From Neisseria uirgultaei (GTDB lineage: Bacteria > Pseudomonadota > Gammaproteobacteria > Burkholderiales > Neisseriaceae): a stretch of DNA of 64,000 nucleotides. This document shows positions 60,209 to 64,000 of this stretch, piece after piece. Position numbers and translations under genes: made by a program. The notes beneath the pieces were generated by a model that saw only the letters and a program-made list of their open reading frames with translations, ran no database searches and had not been told where the DNA came from. The DNA is taken from positions 124,001-188,000 of the forward strand of contig NZ_CAUIYF010000001.1 in the NCBI RefSeq assembly GCF_962719845.1. Reading direction: 5' to 3'. Position 1 is the first letter of the stretch, and each line of letters opens with the position of its first letter.

Positions 60209-61993
60209 ATGGCTTTAGTTGAATTGAAAGTGCCCGACATTGGTGGACACGAAAATGTAGATATTATCGCGGTTGAAGTGAACGTAGGCGACACCATCGC
60301 GGTTGACGATACCCTGATTACTTTGGAAACCGATAAAGCGACGATGGACGTGCCTGCCGAAGTTGCAGGCGTAGTCAAAGAAGTTAAAGTTAAAGTCGGC
60401 GACAAAATCTCTGAAGGTGGCTTGATTGTTGTCGTTGAGGCCGAAGGTGCAGCTGCTGCTCCTAAAGCCGAAGCGCCTGCTGCCCCTGCACAAGAAGCAC
60501 CTAAAGCAGCCGCTCCTGCCCCTCAAGCCGCGCAATTCGGCGGTTCTGCCGATGCCGAATACGACGTAGTCGTATTGGGTGGCGGCCCTGGCGGTTATTC
60601 TGCTGCATTTGCCGCTGCCGATGAAGGCTTGAAAGTCGCCATCATCGAGCGTTACAAAACCTTGGGCGGCGTTTGTCTGAACGTCGGCTGTATCCCTTCC
60701 AAAGCCCTGTTGCACAACGCTGCCGTTATCGACGAAGTGCGCCACTTGGCTGCCAACGGCATCAAATACCCCGAGCCGGAACTCGACATCGATATGCTGC
60801 GCGCCTACAAAGACGGCGTGGTTTCCCGCCTCACCGGCGGTTTGGCAGGTATGGCGAAAGGCCGTAAAGTGGACGTTATCCAAGGCGACGGACAATTCTT
60901 GGATCCGCATCACTTGGAAGTGTCGCTGACTGCCGGCGACGCGTACGAACAGGCAGCCCCTACCGGCGAGAAAAAAATCGTTGCCTTCAAAAACTGTATC
61001 ATTGCAGCAGGCAGCCGCGTAACCAAACTGCCTTTCATTCCTGAAGATCCGCGTATCATCGATTCCAGCGGCGCATTGGCGCTGAAAGAAGTACCGGGCA
61101 AACTGCTGATTATCGGCGGCGGCATTATCGGCCTCGAGATGGGTACGGTTTACAGCACACTGGGTTCGCGTTTGGATGTAGTTGAAATGATGGACGGCCT
61201 GATGCAAGGCGCAGACCGCGACTTGGTGAAAGTATGGCAAAAACAAAACGAATACCGTTTTGACAACATTATGGTCAACACCAAAACCGTTGCAGTCGAG
61301 CCGAAAGAAGACGGCGTTTACGTTACCTTTGAAGGCGCGAACGCGCCGAAAGAGCCGCAACGCTACGATGCCGTATTGGTTGCCGCCGGCCGCGCACCCA
61401 ACGGCAAACTCATCAGCGCGGAAAAAGCAGGCGTTGCCGTAACCGATCGCGGCTTCATCGAAGTGGACAAACAAATGCGCACCAACGTGCCGCACATCTA
61501 CGCCATCGGCGATATCGTCGGTCAACCGATGTTGGCACACAAAGCCGTTCACGAAGGCCACGTTGCCGCCGAAAACTGCGCCGGCCACAAAGCCTACTTC
61601 GACGCGCGCGTGATTCCGGGCGTTGCCTACACCTCCCCCGAAGTGGCGTGGGTGGGCGAAACCGAATTGTCCGCCAAAGCATCCGGCCGCAAAATCACCA
61701 AAGCCAACTTCCCGTGGGCTGCTTCCGGCCGCGCGATTGCCAACGGTTGCGACAACGGCTTTACCAAGCTGATTTTCGATGCCGAAACCGGCCGCATCAT
61801 CGGCGGCGGCATTGTCGGTCCGAACGGTGGCGACATGATCGGCGAAGTCTGCCTTGCCATCGAAATGGGCTGCGATGCGGCAGACATCGGCAAAACCATC
61901 CACCCGCACCCGACCTTGGGCGAATCCATCGGTATGGCGGCGGAAGTGGCATTGGGTACTTGTACCGACCTGCCTCCGCAAAAGAAAAAATAA
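60209..61993 (+). CDS. lpdA: Dihydrolipoamide dehydrogenase with N-terminal lipoyl domain
   Basis: E3 of pyruvate dehydrogenase; reoxidises dihydrolipoamide using NAD. 594 residues. Residues 1-78 are a lipoyl domain nearly the same as the first one of aceF (ETDKATMDVPAEVAG). An Ala/Pro linker follows, then the flavoprotein: YDVVVLGGGPGGYSAA for FAD, the redox disulfide in GGVCLNVGCIPSK, a second Rossmann motif LLIIGGGIIGLEMGTV, and HPHPTLGESIGMAAE at the active site. The lipoyl fusion is known in Neisseria. Confidence 0.97.
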   Translation: MALVELKVPDIGGHENVDIIAVEVNVGDTIAVDDTLITLETDKATMDVPAEVAGVVKEVKVKVGDKISEGGLIVVVEAEGAAAAPKAEAPAAPAQEAPKAAAPAPQAAQFGGSADAEYDVVVLGGGPGGYSAAFAAADEGLKVAIIERYKTLGGVCLNVGCIPSKALLHNAAVIDEVRHLAANGIKYPEPELDIDMLRAYKDGVVSRLTGGLAGMAKGRKVDVIQGDGQFLDPHHLEVSLTAGDAYEQAAPTGEKKIVAFKNCIIAAGSRVTKLPFIPEDPRIIDSSGALALKEVPGKLLIIGGGIIGLEMGTVYSTLGSRLDVVEMMDGLMQGADRDLVKVWQKQNEYRFDNIMVNTKTVAVEPKEDGVYVTFEGANAPKEPQRYDAVLVAAGRAPNGKLISAEKAGVAVTDRGFIEVDKQMRTNVPHIYAIGDIVGQPMLAHKAVHEGHVAAENCAGHKAYFDARVIPGVAYTSPEVAWVGETELSAKASGRKITKANFPWAASGRAIANGCDNGFTKLIFDAETGRIIGGGIVGPNGGDMIGEVCLAIEMGCDAADIGKTIHPHPTLGESIGMAAEVALGTCTDLPPQKKK

Positions 61994-62031
61994 ATCCGAC
62001 TGAATAAACAGCCATAAGGTTTATTTGAGCA

Positions 62032-62062
62032 AATGCCGTCTGAAATGTTCAGACGGCATTTT
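62032..62062 (+). terminator. Inverted DUS terminator after lpdA
   Basis: AATGCCGTCTGAA and TTCAGACGGCATT around a three-base loop with T tail. Confidence 0.85.
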
Positions 62063-62328
62063 CTGTTTTACAGCGGATTAAAATATTCCCTACGTCCTGC
62101 CTAAAAACGAATCCGACACGTGTGGGGGACTGTTAGTTTTTGCACAAGGAACAAATAGAGTAAAAAAACGCTGAAATCTTCGGAAGACGTGGATTTCGGC
62201 GTTTTTTTGTATCCGGAAAAGTTACGCCAGCTTTTTCACGAAACCGCGCCGGAATGCGTGGTTTTCTGTTTAAAGCTGACGAGATTAGGGAATTTTTAAA
62301 ACTGTTTTAAGAGGTTTTTAAAATGGAT

Positions 62329-63048
62329 TTAATCAATACTCCGGCCATACCACTCAACACGTCCAATGATGGCGATGTCGTCTTGGGTATTGTTCAAATC
62401 TATTTCAAACGGTGCGTAACGTGGACTTTCGGACGTTACAAGCAGTTTGCCCGGTATGCGTTGCACACGTTTGACAAAGAGGTCATTGCCTATACGCAAG
62501 ACATATAGGCCGTCACGCGGGTCGGTTTCGGCGTGATTGATGAGGATGGAATCCCCATGATTGAGCACGCCCTCCATCGAATCGCCTTTAACGGTAATTA
62601 CAGACAGTTTTTCCGGCTGTTTGGTCACATAGTTGTCAATCCAATATTTCCGGAAAGCCAAGCAGAACAAAGGTTCTTCGCCGAAGACCGGTGCGCCATA
62701 CCCTGCTGCTGCGGCTACGTTGTAGCGCGGCACGAATACAAACTCTGACAAGTCGACAGGGTTGCCCATAGTGTCGGTAATTCCATCAGAATTTCTGCTT
62801 ACAGAGAATGCTCCAGCGTTTTCCGGCCTGGCTTTATCGAGATACGGTAGGCCTTTGCCGGTCAGTAGCCAGTTTAAATCACACCCGGTAGATTCTTGAA
62901 TCTTTATAAGGGTTTCAGTGTTTGGAAGGCCGTCGTTATACCAAATTCGGTTAAATCCGGGTGGGCTCATTCCAATATCTCTTGCAATAACCGCAGGCTT
63001 TGGGTTATCGCGCCATAAGTAGGTCAATCTTTCTTTAAAAGTATTCAT
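62329..63048 (-). CDS. S24-type (LexA/CI-like) phage repressor, intact
   Basis: 239 residues. Helix-turn-helix at the N-terminus (KPAVIARDIGMSPPGFNRIWYNDGLP, then CDLNWLLTGKG). The C-terminal S24 peptidase domain has the self-cleavage site AAAGYG near residue 110, catalytic Ser in KGDSMEG and Lys in FVKRVQR. It should be inactivated by RecA-stimulated self-cleavage. Its operator is adjacent but no target genes remain, so it may confer immunity to related phages. Its last 70 codons recur at 3480-3697. Confidence 0.92.
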   Translation of the reverse strand: MNTFKERLTYLWRDNPKPAVIARDIGMSPPGFNRIWYNDGLPNTETLIKIQESTGCDLNWLLTGKGLPYLDKARPENAGAFSVSRNSDGITDTMGNPVDLSEFVFVPRYNVAAAAGYGAPVFGEEPLFCLAFRKYWIDNYVTKQPEKLSVITVKGDSMEGVLNHGDSILINHAETDPRDGLYVLRIGNDLFVKRVQRIPGKLLVTSESPRYAPFEIDLNNTQDDIAIIGRVEWYGRSID

Positions 63049-63066
63049 AAGCTATCTCTATATGTG

Positions 63067-63106
63067 GTTGCATACATAAAAATATCTATGTAACTTTCTA
63101 TGCAAC
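63067..63106. promoter_or_regulatory. Operator of the solo repressor
   Basis: Nested inverted repeats: GTTGCATA (63067-63074) with TATGCAAC (63099-63106), and TACATA (63073-63078) with TATGTA (63087-63092). They lie just upstream of the repressor gene. Confidence 0.65.
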
Positions 63107-63160
63107 TAAATGCACGGCTTATCTGAAGGAATGGTTGAAAACGGCAGTTTCCAATACAAC

Positions 63161-63192
63161 AAAATGCCGTCTGAACATTTCAGACGGCATTT
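63161..63192. terminator. Inverted DUS terminator at the end of the DUF945 gene
   Basis: AAATGCCGTCTGAA and TTCAGACGGCATTT around a three-base loop. Confidence 0.85.
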
Positions 63193-63205
63193 GGCATAAA
63201 CGGCA

Positions 63206-64000
63206 TTAATGCGGCTGGCCGGAAACCATATCTCCCTCGTCAAAATCAGGATCGGGTTCATTTTGCAGCGTTTTCCCGTTTAACTTCAGGGCGTTGTTTT
63301 TAAGGGAAATGACCGTATCAATCTGATTACCGTCTAAAGTAAGATATTTTTCCCTTGCCATACTTTGAATCGTACTGTCCACCATCAGGCGCAATGTTTC
63401 ATTAATATCGGCAATGCTTGCCCTGCCTTCCGCCTCATCTTCGGCATTGACGCTGAAAATATTACCTGCCTGACTGACCGCCAAGTCTTCCAGCATTTTT
63501 TGAGGCATGCTCATTCTGATGTCTGCCTCGGTTTTCTTCAACATCAGTCCCAATTGGTTCAAATCTTCCTTCTTCAGATCTTTAAACATAATTTTCCCGC
63601 CCACATCGATTTTGCCCGACGGAAGCGTGAAACGGAACGTTTTGATGTCGAGTACCGGGTTATGGGTAAATAATCCGGAAGCCTCGCCTTTGACGGCGGC
63701 AATCAAATCATTGCGGATTTGCTCCTCGGTCATTTTTTTGGCGGAAATCTGTGCAAACTTGCGTTTCAATACGGTTAAGGCAGAAGCATCGAGGTGTTCG
63801 GCGGCGATATGGATATCCAGCGGGCCATATTTTTCATCGCCGTACACCAGCGTGTCGAAACGGAACTGCCCTTCACTGTCGATAAATGAGCCTGATTCCC
63901 CGGTCTTGGTTGAAAAAGCCAGTTTGCCGACTTCGATTTTGGAAGGTGCGATGCTGCCGTTGGGATTGATAAACGCGCCAATCTGCAAATCGGTAACAAG
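63206..64000 (-). CDS. DUF945 (YdgA-like) protein, C-terminal part (partial)
   Basis: The frame is open to the window edge. The sequence has the DUF945 style of repeated domains: LDASALTVLKRKFAQI, DIKTFRFTLPSGKIDVGGKIMFKDL and LMVDSTIQSMAREKYLTLDGNQIDTVISLKNNALKLNGK. DUF945 proteins are large, probably periplasmic and of unknown function. The N-terminus is not in the window. Confidence 0.8.
   Translation of the reverse strand, partial: LVTDLQIGAFINPNGSIAPSKIEVGKLAFSTKTGESGSFIDSEGQFRFDTLVYGDEKYGPLDIHIAAEHLDASALTVLKRKFAQISAKKMTEEQIRNDLIAAVKGEASGLFTHNPVLDIKTFRFTLPSGKIDVGGKIMFKDLKKEDLNQLGLMLKKTEADIRMSMPQKMLEDLAVSQAGNIFSVNAEDEAEGRASIADINETLRLMVDSTIQSMAREKYLTLDGNQIDTVISLKNNALKLNGKTLQNEPDPDFDEGDMVSGQPH

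Larger units (their letters stand above)
62121..63112 (+). mobile_element. Solo left end of a second Mu-like element (with repressor)
   Basis: From TGTGGGGGAC this copies the prophage left end at 3272 in the same orientation, with the same transposase-site-like motifs and terminators (62173-62220 region). It then continues into a full repressor gene and operator, and stops before any ner or transposase gene. It is a remnant of another Mu-like prophage with different immunity. Confidence 0.8.

Noticed and set aside
60215..61981. A 588-codon open frame on the minus strand opposite lpdA
   Set aside because: It mirrors the whole of lpdA, which has every expected motif; the antisense frame has no family features and is a by-product of codon bias.

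Overview
The window is a chromosomal segment of Neisseria, most likely N. meningitidis. The 10-12 bp DNA uptake sequence (GCCGTCTGAA) occurs many times, often as inverted pairs that form terminators. Neisserial dRS3 repeats and REP palindromes are present. An intact ADP-ribosyltransferase gene matching meningococcal narE lies inside the pyruvate dehydrogenase locus.

Layout. Positions 1-3250 carry core genes: the 3' end of uvrC, a Sel1-repeat protein and trmB. Positions 3272 to about 41148 hold a nearly complete Mu-like (transposable) prophage of about 38 kb in canonical Mu order: repressor, ner, MuA, MuB, small early genes, gam, rha, gemA and mor, then lysis, terminase and portal, head, sheath and tube, tape measure, baseplate, fibre, and finally com with an adenine methyltransferase in the mom position. 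Positions 41150-43780 are an AT-rich accessory island with a broken RAYT transposase, REP palindromes, two unknown small genes and an AbiTii-domain gene. Positions 43815-54575 are core genes, mostly on the minus strand (uvrB, DUF1963, ctp, EnvC-like, creA, yqgE, ruvX, a broken fumarylacetoacetate-hydrolase-type gene, proS). Positions 55270-61993 are the pyruvate dehydrogenase genes aceE, aceF, narE and lpdA. Positions 62121-63110 repeat the prophage left end together with an intact S24 repressor and operator, a solo remnant of a second Mu-like phage. The window ends inside a DUF945 gene.

The most unusual feature is in the early region of the prophage (9872-12002). Three paralogous mini-cassettes occur, one on the plus and two on the minus strand. 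Each has a consensus sigma70 promoter with a 17 bp spacer, a perfect inverted repeat in that spacer, a leader hairpin, a 21-23 residue hydrophobic peptide ending in Ala-Tyr, a second GC-rich hairpin, and a 55-61 residue basic protein resembling a ribbon-helix-helix regulator. The spacer palindrome differs in each cassette, which suggests three separately autoregulated units. I do not recognise this as a described system. It could be a toxin/antitoxin, an immunity or a lysis-timing module.

Other notable points: the prophage's own left end keeps a fragment of a foreign repressor gene, so its immunity region appears to have been swapped. The MuF head protein carries a C-terminal extension resembling phage polymorphic toxins, followed by a tandemly duplicated structured leader. 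The tail-assembly chaperone has a textbook A AAA AAG frameshift site. The tail fibre gene is out of frame at a C6 tract. A BrnTA pair has an intact antitoxin but a frameshifted toxin. All functional calls come from reading motifs and gene order; no database search was run.
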